Assembly (NCBI GenBank): GCA_902785605.1
Contig: CACZZL010000017.1
Location: forward strand, 1-46,302
DNA: 46,302 bases
Source: an uncultured Bacteroidales bacterium
GTDB lineage: Bacteria > Bacteroidota > Bacteroidia > Bacteroidales > Paludibacteraceae
Reading direction: 5' to 3'
A program made the translations under genes and the position numbers. The notes under the pieces are model-generated. The model was given only the letters and a program-made list of their open reading frames with translations, did no database searches and had not been told where the DNA came from. This document shows, one piece after another, positions 1 to 7,292 of this stretch (its first letter is position 1; every line of letters begins with the position of its first letter).

Positions 1-1
1 G

Positions 2-328
2 TCGCAACACGCCGGTGACCAGAAGATGATCCTGGCAACCCACCGTGTAGCCGAAACCACCAACCCGGATTGCTCCCGCCTCTACATGCGCGGCCTGAGT
101 TCCGTAACCCGCTCGACTCCGGTGACTACCAAGGAGATGCGTCTCCGCGTACGCTTCGCCGCTGTCGCAGCTGCAGTCGCTGCTCGTAAGGACAGCCTCG
201 AGTACGCATCGTCCGACCAGGCAGCGTTCCTCGCGCAGAAGGACTCTGCGAACGGCAAAAAGACCATGAAGAGTTACCTCTGGTCCGTCTGCGCCGCAGC
301 GTACGACGCCGAGCACCCGCAAGGGTAA
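2..328 (+). CDS. 3' end of a small basic protein of unknown function
   Basis: The open frame runs in from the left edge (frame begins at base 2) to a TAA at 326-328, so the 5' end is missing. The first ATG at 26 is internal, because the frame is open upstream and reads SQHAGDQK before it. The visible 108 residues are rich in Arg, Thr and Ala and contain MILATHRVAETTNPDCSRLY and later KKTMKSYLW. I do not recognise a named domain. The layout (a T-H-R motif followed by R-L-Y-x-R) looks like the C-terminal part of the family whose N-terminus starts at 46245, and more distantly of the gene at 45727. That relation is inferred, as the two fragments do not overlap. A strong terminator follows at 364. 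Confidence 0.6.
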   Translation, partial: SQHAGDQKMILATHRVAETTNPDCSRLYMRGLSSVTRSTPVTTKEMRLRVRFAAVAAAVAARKDSLEYASSDQAAFLAQKDSANGKKTMKSYLWSVCAAAYDAEHPQG

Positions 329-353
329 TGGCTAATGGCTATTGGCTAATGGC
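326..353 (+). repeat. Heptanucleotide repeat, unit TAATGGC (4 copies)
   Basis: Four consecutive 7-bp units, TAATGGC TAATGGC TATTGGC TAATGGC, begin at the stop codon of the preceding gene. It is one of many 7-bp arrays in the window. Confidence 0.85.
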
Positions 354-363
354 TCATGCAAGG

Positions 364-395
364 AAAAAGCGCCCTCGTGGCGCTTTTTCTATTTT
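364..395 (+). terminator. Rho-independent terminator
   Basis: A 10-bp stem, AAAAAGCGCC (364-373) and GGCGCTTTTT (379-388), has a 5-nt CTCGT loop and is followed by a T-rich run. It lies 36 nt after the stop of the first gene. The A-rich 5' arm would let it also work for minus-strand transcripts. Confidence 0.9.
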
Positions 396-415
396 TATTT
401 ACAAGGGTTAGTCCG

Positions 416-538
416 TTAGCGTTTTGAGTAGTTCAACGGAGAATTCGGCTTGGTCTTCGAGGATCGGGGCGACGTTGAGCAGATACTCGATTGCTCAAAA
501 TTCGCAGTCTCAAAATCTATTGCTACAAAGTCTTTCAT
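416..538 (-). pseudogene. Remnant of a DnaQ-like 3'-5' exonuclease gene
   Basis: The minus strand from ATG 538 reads MKDFVAIDFETANFEQSSIC. This matches the start of the DEDD exonuclease family found in Bacteroidales, including the ExoI motif D-F-E. The normal protein is around 170 residues or more, but here the frame leaves the family after about 21 residues and stops at 416. From about base 493 another minus frame reads AIEYLLNVAPILEDQAEF and ends LLKTLTD-stop, which looks like a genuine C-terminus. The simplest reading is a large internal deletion joining the start of the exonuclease to the end of the same or a neighbouring gene. No product with exonuclease activity is expected. Confidence 0.55.
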
Positions 539-627
539 AAGTTGTTATTTTTGGTTTGCGCTGCAAAGATAGTGTTTCAGAGTGCCAAATTACGGCAGAG
601 AAGTGAATAATATCTGTATTTTCTCAA

Positions 628-1827
628 CTAATACAAGAATCCCACAACCCAAATCGGCAATTTATGCCCTATCGCTGTCTCCAGATTATCAGCCAGCACA
701 TACGAGTTCGGCACGTTCGCTATTTGACTGAAGTCCTTATCCTCACCTCCAACCTCTATCGTGTATTTCCCATCTATTTTAAAGTCGCCTTGCTGCTTAC
801 CGAACTCCACTACATGCTTCGCCGCTAACTGGTTCACAACAAACGTCTCCCTCGCCGTGCCGATCTTCACCGGTGTCGTCGCCCAAGCATACAACATGTT
901 CGGATTGTCGATGTATATTTTGTCCGGTTTCTGCATCCGTTTTGCATTCACTAAATCGCAGTACAGCAATTGTAGCAATTTCGCCTTACCCATATAGTTC
1001 AGATAAGCCACCACAGTTTCCCGTTTCAGGCCGCTCTGCACCGACAACTTCGAAATATCCACCTGATACGGCTCACTCGCGCATAGCATCGTCATCAACG
1101 CTTTGATCTTCCGCGTATTACCTATATCCACCTTGCATATCTTCGTCAGCTCGCTATCTATCGTGTGGTTCACCACTTGCTGAATCGCCAAATAATAATC
1201 CGTCTCGTTGTCTAAGTAATAAGGATAATAGCCATACTGCAAGTACTCATGGAACAGCGCCACCGGTCTGCCTTTCTTATTCATCTCCTGAATCAGCAGA
1301 GCCGGGTTTGTCAGTATGTCTTCCAACGGATATACCGGTATCTCAATTCCTTTGTAGAAATGCAGGAACTCCCGGAAACTCAAACCTTGGATATCATGGT
1401 TGATACACCGTCTGCTCAAGTCCGAATCACCTTCCATCATACTCAGCAGGCTGCTTCCACTAATCACTATCTTCATCGTTGGATAACTGTCGTAAATCTC
1501 TTTGATTTCCCGGCTCCAGTTGTCGTATTTATGGATCTCGTCGATGAATAGATGCTTACCACCACTCAAGTAGAACTGCTCGGCCAAGTCTAACAGGCTA
1601 TGCGTTGAGAAGTACGCATCGTCGCACGACACGTACAACACTTGTCTATCCATGTATGCATAGTGCTGCTTGATGTACTGCCGCATCATCGTAGATTTAC
1701 CGACACCTTTAGGACCGCGTATGGATAGTAACCTGGCTTCCCAATTGATACTCTGTGCCCATTTCCGTACAATCTCCATCGGTGTTATATCCCACCATCT
1801 GTCATGTTTTTTAATAAGTGTATCCAT
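628..1827 (-). CDS. AAA+ ATPase with C-terminal DUF4143 domain
   Basis: The 399-residue protein has Walker A GPKGVGKST (residues 38-46), Walker B LFIDEIH (93-99), a sensor-like VISGSS near 119, and a C-terminal half typical of DUF4143. The C-terminal half includes a winged-helix-like stretch (SVQSGLKRETVVAYLNYM) and an end resembling a restriction-nuclease fold (FKIDGKYTIEVGG). Members of this AAA_14/DUF4143 family are common in anaerobes and archaea. Their substrate is unknown, though NTP binding is well supported. The gene stands alone with its own promoter (1927-1960) and a roughly 90-nt leader carrying TGTCC/GGACA repeats. No terminator was seen after it. Assignment to the family is secure; function is not. 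Confidence 0.9.
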   Translation of the reverse strand: MDTLIKKHDRWWDITPMEIVRKWAQSINWEARLLSIRGPKGVGKSTMMRQYIKQHYAYMDRQVLYVSCDDAYFSTHSLLDLAEQFYLSGGKHLFIDEIHKYDNWSREIKEIYDSYPTMKIVISGSSLLSMMEGDSDLSRRCINHDIQGLSFREFLHFYKGIEIPVYPLEDILTNPALLIQEMNKKGRPVALFHEYLQYGYYPYYLDNETDYYLAIQQVVNHTIDSELTKICKVDIGNTRKIKALMTMLCASEPYQVDISKLSVQSGLKRETVVAYLNYMGKAKLLQLLYCDLVNAKRMQKPDKIYIDNPNMLYAWATTPVKIGTARETFVVNQLAAKHVVEFGKQQGDFKIDGKYTIEVGGEDKDFSQIANVPNSYVLADNLETAIGHKLPIWVVGFLY

Positions 1828-1842
1828 AATCTTTTGTTGATT

Positions 1843-1916
1843 TTTGTCCGATTCAAAGGACAGTTTCTTCGTGTATTTGACCTTTGTAAAGGACAGATTT
1901 TGTTAAAATTTGTCCG
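1843..1916 (-). repeat. Direct and inverted GGACA repeats in the ATPase leader
   Basis: TTTGTCCG (1843-1850), AAAGGACAG (1855-1863), AAAGGACAG (1888-1896) and TTTGTCCG (1909-1916) are arranged symmetrically between the promoter and the start codon of the ATPase. They could be operator half-sites or weak RNA hairpins. The 12-mer GATTTTTGTCCG at 1839-1850 recurs at 44698-44709. Confidence 0.5.
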
Positions 1917-1926
1917 TTAGATGGTG

Positions 1927-1960
1927 CAAAATTACTGCTTTTTTTTCAAATACGCAAGAA
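1927..1960 (-). promoter_or_regulatory. Promoter of the AAA+ ATPase gene
   Basis: On the minus strand TTCTTG (1955-1960) lies 20 nt upstream of TAATTTTG (1927-1934), matching the Bacteroidota TTG-N20-TAnnTTTG promoter. Transcription would start near 1920, leaving a leader of about 90 nt. Confidence 0.7.
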
Positions 1961-2152
1961 TTTAGTCGATTTTTTTTTGTAAACACACACTTTTTTCGAC
2001 CACGCACGTAAATTATTTGTATAATTTGTGCATTTCTGCTATTTCTTTATTGAAGGTAGATGGCTCCGGTTTGGTGAAACCGCGAAAAATTGCAGATTTC
2101 GCCGCCGCGCCCCCACAAATGAGGAAGATAACCATATAAAATATCGAAGATA
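1961..2152. other. Non-coding stretch with one hairpin
   Basis: No gene was seen. The only clear structure is a hairpin, CGGTTT (2067-2072) and AAACCG (2077-2082) with a GGTG loop. The rest is AT-rich sequence with a GC-rich patch near 2100. Confidence 0.5.
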
Positions 2153-2268
2153 CCCCCTAACAGCCATATAAAGGCGAATGGGCTAATGGTTAATGGCGAA
2201 GGAAACCACCGGAGGTACAAGCCGAAAAAACTAACAGCAGAAACATCGCCAAAATTTCCACCGGAGGT
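2153..2268 (-). repeat. Two-copy version of the ACCTCCGGTGGT repeat element
   Basis: The minus strand carries two copies of ACCTCCGGTGGT (complement at 2205-2216, and 2257-2268 with one mismatch), spaced 52 bp, followed by a 47-nt tail at 2153-2199. The tail is identical, in inverted orientation, to 41345-41391 beside the eight-copy array. The T-rich spacer (GCGATGTTTCTGCTGTTAG on the minus strand) is also shared. It is preceded on the same strand by a consensus promoter at 2283-2316, so it is probably transcribed leftwards. No plausible protein is encoded, since the repeat period is not a multiple of three. Confidence 0.85.
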
Positions 2269-2282
2269 ACAAGTTTTGGCTA

Positions 2283-2316
2283 CAAAAGTACAAAAATAAT
2301 CTCACATACACAAGAA
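2283..2316 (-). promoter_or_regulatory. Promoter reading into the left repeat element
   Basis: On the minus strand TTCTTG (2311-2316), 20 nt, then TACTTTTG (2283-2290) is a full Bacteroidota consensus. No gene lies between it and the ATPase gene 450 bp away, so its obvious product is an RNA covering the repeats at 2153-2268. Confidence 0.6.
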
Positions 2317-2349
2317 AATGCACTTTTTTGCAAAAAAAATGCCGAAATA

Positions 2350-2381
2350 TTTGGTCAATTCAAAAAAAAGTAGTAACTTTG
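2350..2381 (+). promoter_or_regulatory. Promoter of the rplM-rpsI-rpsB-tsf operon
   Basis: TTTGG (2350-2354) and TAACTTTG (2374-2381) are separated by 20 nt, the Bacteroidota consensus. The transcript would start near 2389 and carry a leader of about 160 nt before rplM. Confidence 0.85.
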
Positions 2382-2388
2382 CACGCTT

Positions 2389-2549
2389 TTTGCGGTCGAT
2401 AGCATCGACACGCGCATATAAAAGCATTAAATAAACACATATTAATCGCCTGGCTGGGCAGTGGATTAACGTGAAATCGTACATTGTACATTTGTAAATC
2501 GTAAATCGTAAATGATGTCTGTCGGCCAAGCCTAAAACAAACAAAATTA
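2389..2549 (+). ncRNA. Structured leader of the rplM operon, possible autoregulatory element
   Basis: Two hairpins are visible in the 160-nt leader. The first, at the very 5' end, has stem GTCGAT (2395-2400)/ATCGAC (2404-2409), extended by TGCG (2391-2394)/CGCA (2413-2416). The second has TTAATC (2442-2447)/GATTAA (2464-2469) with an inner GCC (2448-2450)/GGC (2457-2459). Three GTAAATC-type heptads follow at 2494-2514. Ribosomal-protein operons often use such leaders for feedback by the encoded protein. Binding by L13 here is an inference from position only. Confidence 0.5.
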
Positions 2550-3005
2550 ATGGAATACAATTCTTTTAAGACAGCGAATGTAAACAAAGAGACCGCTAAG
2601 AAAGAGTGGGTCGTTGTTGACGCTGAGGGCCAGATTCTGGGCCGAATGGCTTCCAAGGTAGCTAAATTGCTGCGTGGTAAGTACAAACCGTCCTACACTC
2701 CGAACGTGGACTGTGGTGACAACGTAATCATCATCAACGCTGACAAAGTGCAGCTGACAGGTAACAAATGGAACGACCGCGTATACGTTCGCTACACCGG
2801 TTTCCCGGGTGGCCAGCGTGAGTTCACCCCGGCTGACTTGATGGCTAAGGGCGCTGACAAACTCGTTCGCAAAGTAGTGAAAGGTATGCTTCCGAAGAAC
2901 CGTCTGGGTTCGAAGCAGATCGCTAACCTGTACATTTTTGCAGGCGCTGAGCACAACATGCAGGCTCAACAACCGAAAAACATTGATATTAACACCCTCA
3001 AATAA
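2550..3005 (+). CDS. rplM: 50S ribosomal protein L13
   Basis: The 151-residue protein is a full-length bacterial uL13, an early-assembling 23S-binding protein of the large subunit. Recognisable stretches are WVVVDAEGQILGRMAS near residues 20-35, DNVIIINADKVQLTGNKW near 57-74, and the conserved GMLPKNRLG near 112-120. It is the first gene of the conserved Bacteroidota cluster rplM-rpsI-rpsB-tsf, with only 9 nt between it and rpsI. The start is the ATG preceded by AAACAAACAAAATTA; there is no Shine-Dalgarno site, as usual for highly expressed genes in this phylum. Confidence 0.98.
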   Translation: MEYNSFKTANVNKETAKKEWVVVDAEGQILGRMASKVAKLLRGKYKPSYTPNVDCGDNVIIINADKVQLTGNKWNDRVYVRYTGFPGGQREFTPADLMAKGADKLVRKVVKGMLPKNRLGSKQIANLYIFAGAEHNMQAQQPKNIDINTLK

Positions 3006-3014
3006 TAGAAGTAC

Positions 3015-3401
3015 ATGGAAACAGTTAATGCATTAGGACGTCGTAAAGAGGCAGTAGCTCGCGTTTACGTAAATGAAGGTGCCGGCAAGATCGTGATCAA
3101 CGGCCGTGACATCGAGACTTATTTCCCGTCTTCTATTCTGCGCTATATCGTTCTCCAGCCGCTGAACAAACTCGGTGTTGCTGAGAAGTACGATATCAAG
3201 GTTACCCTTGATGGCGGTGGCTTCAAAGGCCAGGCAGAGGCACTCCGTCTCGCTATCGCTCGCGCATTGGTGAAAATCAATCCGGAAGACAAGGCTGCAC
3301 TGAAGGCAGAAGGCTTCATGACTCGTGACGCTCGTGAGGTTGAGCGTAAGAAACCGGGTCAGCCGAAGGCTCGTAAGCACTTCCAGTTCAGTAAACGTTA
3401 A
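3015..3401 (+). CDS. rpsI: 30S ribosomal protein S9
   Basis: The 128-residue protein is a complete uS9. The N-terminus carries NALGRRKEAVARVYV, the middle carries GGGFKGQAEALRLAIARAL, and the basic C-terminal tail ends in FQFSKR. In the family the last residues reach the tRNA anticodon region in the ribosomal P site. It follows rplM by 9 nt and is clearly co-transcribed. A 10-bp inverted repeat enclosing heptad repeats (3416-3480) separates it from rpsB. Confidence 0.98.
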   Translation: METVNALGRRKEAVARVYVNEGAGKIVINGRDIETYFPSSILRYIVLQPLNKLGVAEKYDIKVTLDGGGFKGQAEALRLAIARALVKINPEDKAALKAEGFMTRDAREVERKKPGQPKARKHFQFSKR

Positions 3402-3415
3402 TACGTACAACTCCA

Positions 3416-3480
3416 AATCGAGAGGACTTCTTGTCTTAATTAAAAATTTAAAATTAAGAATTAAGAATTACCTCTCGATT
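3416..3480 (+). repeat. 10-bp inverted repeat enclosing an AATTAAG heptad array
   Basis: AATCGAGAGG (3416-3425) and CCTCTCGATT (3471-3480) are perfect complements. The loop contains five 7-bp units from 3438 (AATTAAA, AATTTAA, AATTAAG, AATTAAG, AATTACC). It lies between rpsI and rpsB inside the operon. It has no T-tract, so it is not a standard terminator; it could be a processing or attenuation site. Confidence 0.65.
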
Positions 3481-3574
3481 GCGATTGTTTAGTAAATAGT
3501 GAACTCTTGTTCCTATGCGTGCGTATAAATGATGAACGTGCGCGCGTGAATACTACATGATCGTATAAGGAGAT

Positions 3575-3602
3575 AATTAATTTTTAATTTTTAATTTTTA
3601 AT
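3575..3602 (+). repeat. Heptanucleotide repeat before rpsB (AATTAAT and TTTTAAT units)
   Basis: One AATTAAT and three TTTTAAT units end 11 nt before the rpsB start codon, within the leader of that gene. The 3481-3574 stretch between the two arrays shows no clear gene or promoter. Confidence 0.8.
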
Positions 3603-3613
3603 TCATTATTATT

Positions 3614-4447
3614 GTGAGAACAAATTTTGATCAACTTCTCGAGGCTGGTGCACACTTTGGCCACCTCAAACGCAAATGGAACCCGGCTATGGCTCCGTAC
3701 ATCTACATGGAGCGCAACGGTATTCACATCATCGACCTCAACAAGACCGTCGTTAAGATTGACGAGGCTGCAGAGGCATTGAAGAACTTGGCTCGCAGCG
3801 GCCGTAAGGTGCTCTTCGTTGGTACGAAGAAACAGGCACAGGAAGTCATCGCAGCTCATGCACAGGAAGTAGGCATGCCGTACATCACTGAGCGCTGGGC
3901 AGGTGGTATGCTCACCAACTTCCCGACCATCCGCAAGGCTGTGAAGAAAATGAGCCAGATCGACAAGATGACGACCGATGGTACGCTGGACAACGTTTCG
4001 AAGCGTGAGAAACTGCAAATCGCACGTCAGCGCGAGAAACTCGAGAAGAACCTTGGCTCTATCGCCGACATGACCCGTCTGCCGAGCGCTGTGTTCGTAG
4101 TAGACGTGATCAAGGAGAAGATCGCTGTTGCCGAGGCTAACCGTCTGGGAATTCCTGTATTCGCTATCGTTGATACGAACTCGAACCCGAACAACATTGA
4201 TTTCGTTATTCCTGCAAACGATGATGCTACCAAGGCTATCGACCTCATCCTCACCGCTGTATGCGATGCTATCAAGGAGGGTCTCGAAGAGCGCAAAGTA
4301 GAGAAGGCTGACGAAGAGGCTTCGGCTGAGCAGGCTGCTACTGAGGCACCGGCACCGAAGGAGCGTCGTCAACGTATCCGCAAAGCTGCTCCGAAAGCAG
4401 AGGCAGAGAAAGTAGCAGAGGCTGCTGCTCCTGCAGAGGCAGAATAA
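3614..4447 (+). CDS. rpsB: 30S ribosomal protein S2
   Basis: The 277-residue uS2 is part of the small-subunit platform. The N-terminus reads RTNFDQLLEAGAHFGHLKRK, diagnostic of S2, followed by WNPAMAPYIYMERNGIHIID and the conserved ERWAGGMLTNF near residue 96. The start is taken as GTG 3614, because the family begins at this point and no ATG is available upstream in frame. Residues from about 232 form an Ala/Glu/Lys-rich tail with a basic cluster (KERRQRIRK). Such low-complexity tails are common in Bacteroidota S2. It is followed 38 nt later by tsf. Confidence 0.97.
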   Translation: MRTNFDQLLEAGAHFGHLKRKWNPAMAPYIYMERNGIHIIDLNKTVVKIDEAAEALKNLARSGRKVLFVGTKKQAQEVIAAHAQEVGMPYITERWAGGMLTNFPTIRKAVKKMSQIDKMTTDGTLDNVSKREKLQIARQREKLEKNLGSIADMTRLPSAVFVVDVIKEKIAVAEANRLGIPVFAIVDTNSNPNNIDFVIPANDDATKAIDLILTAVCDAIKEGLEERKVEKADEEASAEQAATEAPAPKERRQRIRKAAPKAEAEKVAEAAAPAEAE

Positions 4448-4453
4448 TTTAGG

Positions 4454-4481
4454 ATTTCAAATTTCAAATTTAAAATTTTAG
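4454..4481 (+). repeat. Heptanucleotide repeat, ATTTCAA type
   Basis: ATTTCAA ATTTCAA ATTTAAA ATTTTAG fills the rpsB-tsf gap and ends 4 nt before the tsf start codon. Confidence 0.85.
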
Positions 4482-4485
4482 AATT

Positions 4486-5478
4486 ATGGCTGTAACATTA
4501 GCTGATATCAAGAAACTGCGCGACATCACAGGCGCAGGTATGATGGACGTCAAGAAAGCACTCGAAGAGGCTAACGGCGATTTCGAGGTTGCGAAGGACC
4601 TGCTCCGTAAGCGCGGACAGGCTATCGCAGCAAAACGTAGCGACCGTGAGGCTTCCGAAGGTTGCGTGCTGGCAAAGGTTAAAGGTAACTTCGGCGCTAT
4701 CGTTGGCGTGAAGTGCGAGACCGACTTCGTGGCTAAGAACGAGGACTTCGTAGGCATGGTTAAGTTGATTCTGGACGCTGCGCTCGATAACAAAGTGCAG
4801 AGCCAGGAGGAGCTCAAGAACCTCAAGATCGGTAACTTCACCGTTGCTGAGATCATCACCGAGCGCTCCGGCGTGACGGGTGAGAAGATGGAGCTCGCTG
4901 ACTACGCTTGCCTCGAAGCACCGGTAGTAGATGCTTACAACCACCTTGGTAACAAACTGAGCTCGCTCGTTGCTGCTGCTGAGGGTAGTGAGCAAGAGAC
5001 CGTTCACGGTATCTCCATGCAGGTAGCTGCTATGAGCCCGATCGCTCTCGACGCTGATCACGTAGCTGAAGAAGTGAAGAAGCACGAGCTCGAGGTTGCT
5101 ATCGAGAAGACCAAACAGGACGAGATCAACAAAGCCGTTGAGAACGCACTGCGCAAAGCCGGTCTGAACCCTGCACACTGTGACAGCGATGACCACATCG
5201 CTTCCAACACGACCAAGGGTTGGTTGACCGAGGAGCAGGCTCAAGTAGCTCGCGACATCCGCGCTAAAGTGCCCGTAGAGGCAGAGGCTAACCTCGCTGC
5301 TCAGGCTAAGAAGATTGAGATGATCGCTACCGGTCGTCTGAATAAGTTCTTGAAAGAGAACACGTTGGTTGAGCAGGCTTACATCATGAGCGAGTCCAAA
5401 GAACTCGTAAAGGATGTGCTGAAAGCAAAGAACGTTCAGATCCTGGACTTCCGTCGTATCACATTGGCTGCAGAGTAA
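4486..5478 (+). CDS. tsf: Translation elongation factor Ts
   Basis: EF-Ts is the guanine-nucleotide exchange factor for EF-Tu. This 330-residue protein has the N-terminal UBA-like helix bundle ([20 protein letters not shown]) and the signature [19 protein letters not shown] near residues 67-85, whose Asp-Phe motif contacts the EF-Tu nucleotide pocket. The length is larger than the E. coli protein (283) and fits the Bacteroidota form. It is the last gene of the operon. Its 3' end overlaps the convergent recQ by 20 nt, and its terminator (5503-5532) lies inside the recQ coding region. Confidence 0.97.
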   Translation: MAVTLADIKKLRDITGAGMMDVKKALEEANGDFEVAKDLLRKRGQAIAAKRSDREASEGCVLAKVKGNFGAIVGVKCETDFVAKNEDFVGMVKLILDAALDNKVQSQEELKNLKIGNFTVAEIITERSGVTGEKMELADYACLEAPVVDAYNHLGNKLSSLVAAAEGSEQETVHGISMQVAAMSPIALDADHVAEEVKKHELEVAIEKTKQDEINKAVENALRKAGLNPAHCDSDDHIASNTTKGWLTEEQAQVARDIRAKVPVEAEANLAAQAKKIEMIATGRLNKFLKENTLVEQAYIMSESKELVKDVLKAKNVQILDFRRITLAAE

Positions 5479-7177
5479 TCCGCGCTAATTCACGACAGAC
5501 ATCGCAGTGCCCGCAAGGCACTGCGTTTTTTTCTCCAAAATAGGAGAGCAACACCTGCTCGCGGCAGAACTGCGTCTGATCGGCGTACTCGAGCATCGCT
5601 TGGAGCTTGGAGATGAAACGCTCCTGACGCTCTTCGAAGATAGCGGGCGATAGATAGATCTCTGTCTGTCGCTCGTTCGTCATAGTTAGGCTGCAGCCTA
5701 TGCTGCGCGGGATATAGGTGATGATGCCGCGCTGAGCCAACGAAACCAACAGTTGGTGCGTCTCGTCTTTGTCGGCCTCGCGGACGTATTGGAGTTCGGT
5801 GTAAATGCCTGTATACGAGCGCATCAGGATATCCAACAACTCGGCTTGCTCAAACGATAGGTTGTACTCGCCCAACTGATGACGCGGCACATGAATCTGC
5901 ACACGCGGTTGGGTCTCGTGCTCTTCTTCGAACTCAATGTATCCCGCTTGGGTCAATATATGCAGGGCAGAGTAGGTCTGTATCACGGGCAACTTCATCA
6001 CGTGGCAGAGTTGGTCGATATGCAGTGCAAAACGGTGTCCCAAACCACTACCGGCACCTACTTGCAGAAAATCCATCGTCTTGTGATAGACCTGCTCCAC
6101 AAACTCCTTTGGCGGATAGGTATCCACCGCCCGTTTCCTAAGCTTGGCCTTGTCTTCCGTTTCGTTATAGAGCAGCACCGCATACGCCGTTTTTCCGTCT
6201 CGTCCGGCACGACCTGCCTCCTGGTAATAACTCTCCAGATGGCTCGGCAGGTCATAATGAATCACCAATCGCACATCGGGCTTGTCGATACCCATTCCAA
6301 AGGCGTTCGTCGCCACAATGACACGCGTATCGCCTCGTGTCCATGCTTCCTGCCGCTCATTCCGCTCCTTGGTCGTCAAGCCTGCGTGATAATAATCCAC
6401 CCGTAACCCGTAACCCGTAACCCGTAACCACTCTGCCAATTCCTGCGCATGTTTGCGGTTGCGGACATAGACAATCGCCGAACCCGGTACTCTGGATAAG
6501 ATATGAGCGACCTGTTCCTCTTTCTTATCCGTGCGGCGCACGACATAGATCAGGTTTTCGCGGTGGAAGGATTTACGGAGCACGTTCGGCTCGGCAAAAC
6601 CTAACTTGGCTTGGATATCATCAATCGTCTCCGGTGTAGCGGTTGCGGTCAGCGCCAACACAGGCACATCGGGCAGTAAGGCACGGATAGCGGCTATGTT
6701 CAAGTAAGACGGCCGAAAATCATACCCCCACTCACTGATACAATGCGCTTCATCGACCGCAATCAGACCAATCGGCAGGTCAGCAAGGCGTTTCTTAAAC
6801 TCCTCACTCTCAAGTCGTTCTGGACTACAATAGAGAAAATGATAGGGTCCGTACAGACAGTTGTCCAGCGCGACGCGTTGTTTGTCGTAACTCATGCCGG
6901 TATAGATCGCCGCGGCATGGATTCCCCGCGCTTGGAGGTTAGCTACCTGGTCGCGCATGAGCGCAATGAGCGGCGTGATAACCAGGCACAGCCGCTTCTC
7001 GGGATCGGCATTCCCTTTGACGAGGGTAGGTACCTGAAAACAGATACTCTTACCGCCTCCTGTCGGCATCAGCGCCAAGGTGTCGCGACCGGCTAATACA
7101 GAATCGATGATTTCCGACTGGAGTGGTCGGAAATCATCGTAACCGAAATAGGTATGTAGCGCTTCGCGGGGGGTCAT
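5459..7177 (-). CDS. recQ: RecQ-family ATP-dependent DNA helicase, short form
   Basis: This SF2 3'-5' DNA helicase of 572 residues has the Q-motif region FRPLQ, Walker A TGGGKS (39-44), DEAH (142-145), TATATP near 178, and motif VI near [11 protein letters not shown] four-Cys zinc site lies at the extreme C-terminus (C538, C555, C558, C561; CGHCDVC). It lacks the RQC winged helix after the zinc site and the HRDC domain of E. coli RecQ. Instead about 200 residues sit between the helicase core and the zinc site, as in a second RecQ type seen in Bacteroidota. Residues 251-260 are encoded by CCCGTAA heptads. It lies 88 nt after gltX on the same strand and is probably co-transcribed. Confidence 0.93.
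   Translation of the reverse strand: MTPREALHTYFGYDDFRPLQSEIIDSVLAGRDTLALMPTGGGKSICFQVPTLVKGNADPEKRLCLVITPLIALMRDQVANLQARGIHAAAIYTGMSYDKQRVALDNCLYGPYHFLYCSPERLESEEFKKRLADLPIGLIAVDEAHCISEWGYDFRPSYLNIAAIRALLPDVPVLALTATATPETIDDIQAKLGFAEPNVLRKSFHRENLIYVVRRTDKKEEQVAHILSRVPGSAIVYVRNRKHAQELAEWLRVTGYGLRVDYYHAGLTTKERNERQEAWTRGDTRVIVATNAFGMGIDKPDVRLVIHYDLPSHLESYYQEAGRAGRDGKTAYAVLLYNETEDKAKLRKRAVDTYPPKEFVEQVYHKTMDFLQVGAGSGLGHRFALHIDQLCHVMKLPVIQTYSALHILTQAGYIEFEEEHETQPRVQIHVPRHQLGEYNLSFEQAELLDILMRSYTGIYTELQYVREADKDETHQLLVSLAQRGIITYIPRSIGCSLTMTNERQTEIYLSPAIFEERQERFISKLQAMLEYADQTQFCREQVLLSYFGEKNAVPCGHCDVCRELARITLQPM
5503..5532 (+). terminator. Terminator of the tsf operon, embedded in recQ
   Basis: A perfect 9-bp stem, CGCAGTGCC (5503-5511) and GGCACTGCG (5517-5525), has a CGCAA loop and is followed by seven T (5526-5532). 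On the opposite strand the same bases encode NAVPCGHC, part of the RecQ zinc site. Confidence 0.93.
6400..6427 (+). repeat. CCCGTAA heptad array inside recQ
   Basis: Four perfect CCCGTAA units fall inside the recQ reading frame and encode residues 251-260 ([10 protein letters not shown]), just before the conserved YYHAGL motif. The same unit occurs between genes at 27328-27355. Confidence 0.95.
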
Positions 7178-7292
7178 GGAATTGACGATTTTACGATTTA
7201 CGAATGGACGATTTATTGAACGATTTAATCAATTGTACAATTTTATCCAATAGAACAATCAATCGTTAAATCGTCAATTGTCCAATCGTCAA
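7178..7292 (+). repeat. Degenerate heptad region between recQ and gltX
   Basis: Units such as ACGATTT, AATCGTC and AATTGTCC recur with 7-bp period across the 88-nt gap. They run into the gltX 3' end, where they encode its last residues (LTIGQLTI). No convincing recQ promoter is seen here. Confidence 0.6.

Noticed and set aside
26-28. ATG at 26 as the true start of the first gene
   Set aside because: The frame is open to the window edge with family-like residues before the ATG, so the gene is truncated by the window.
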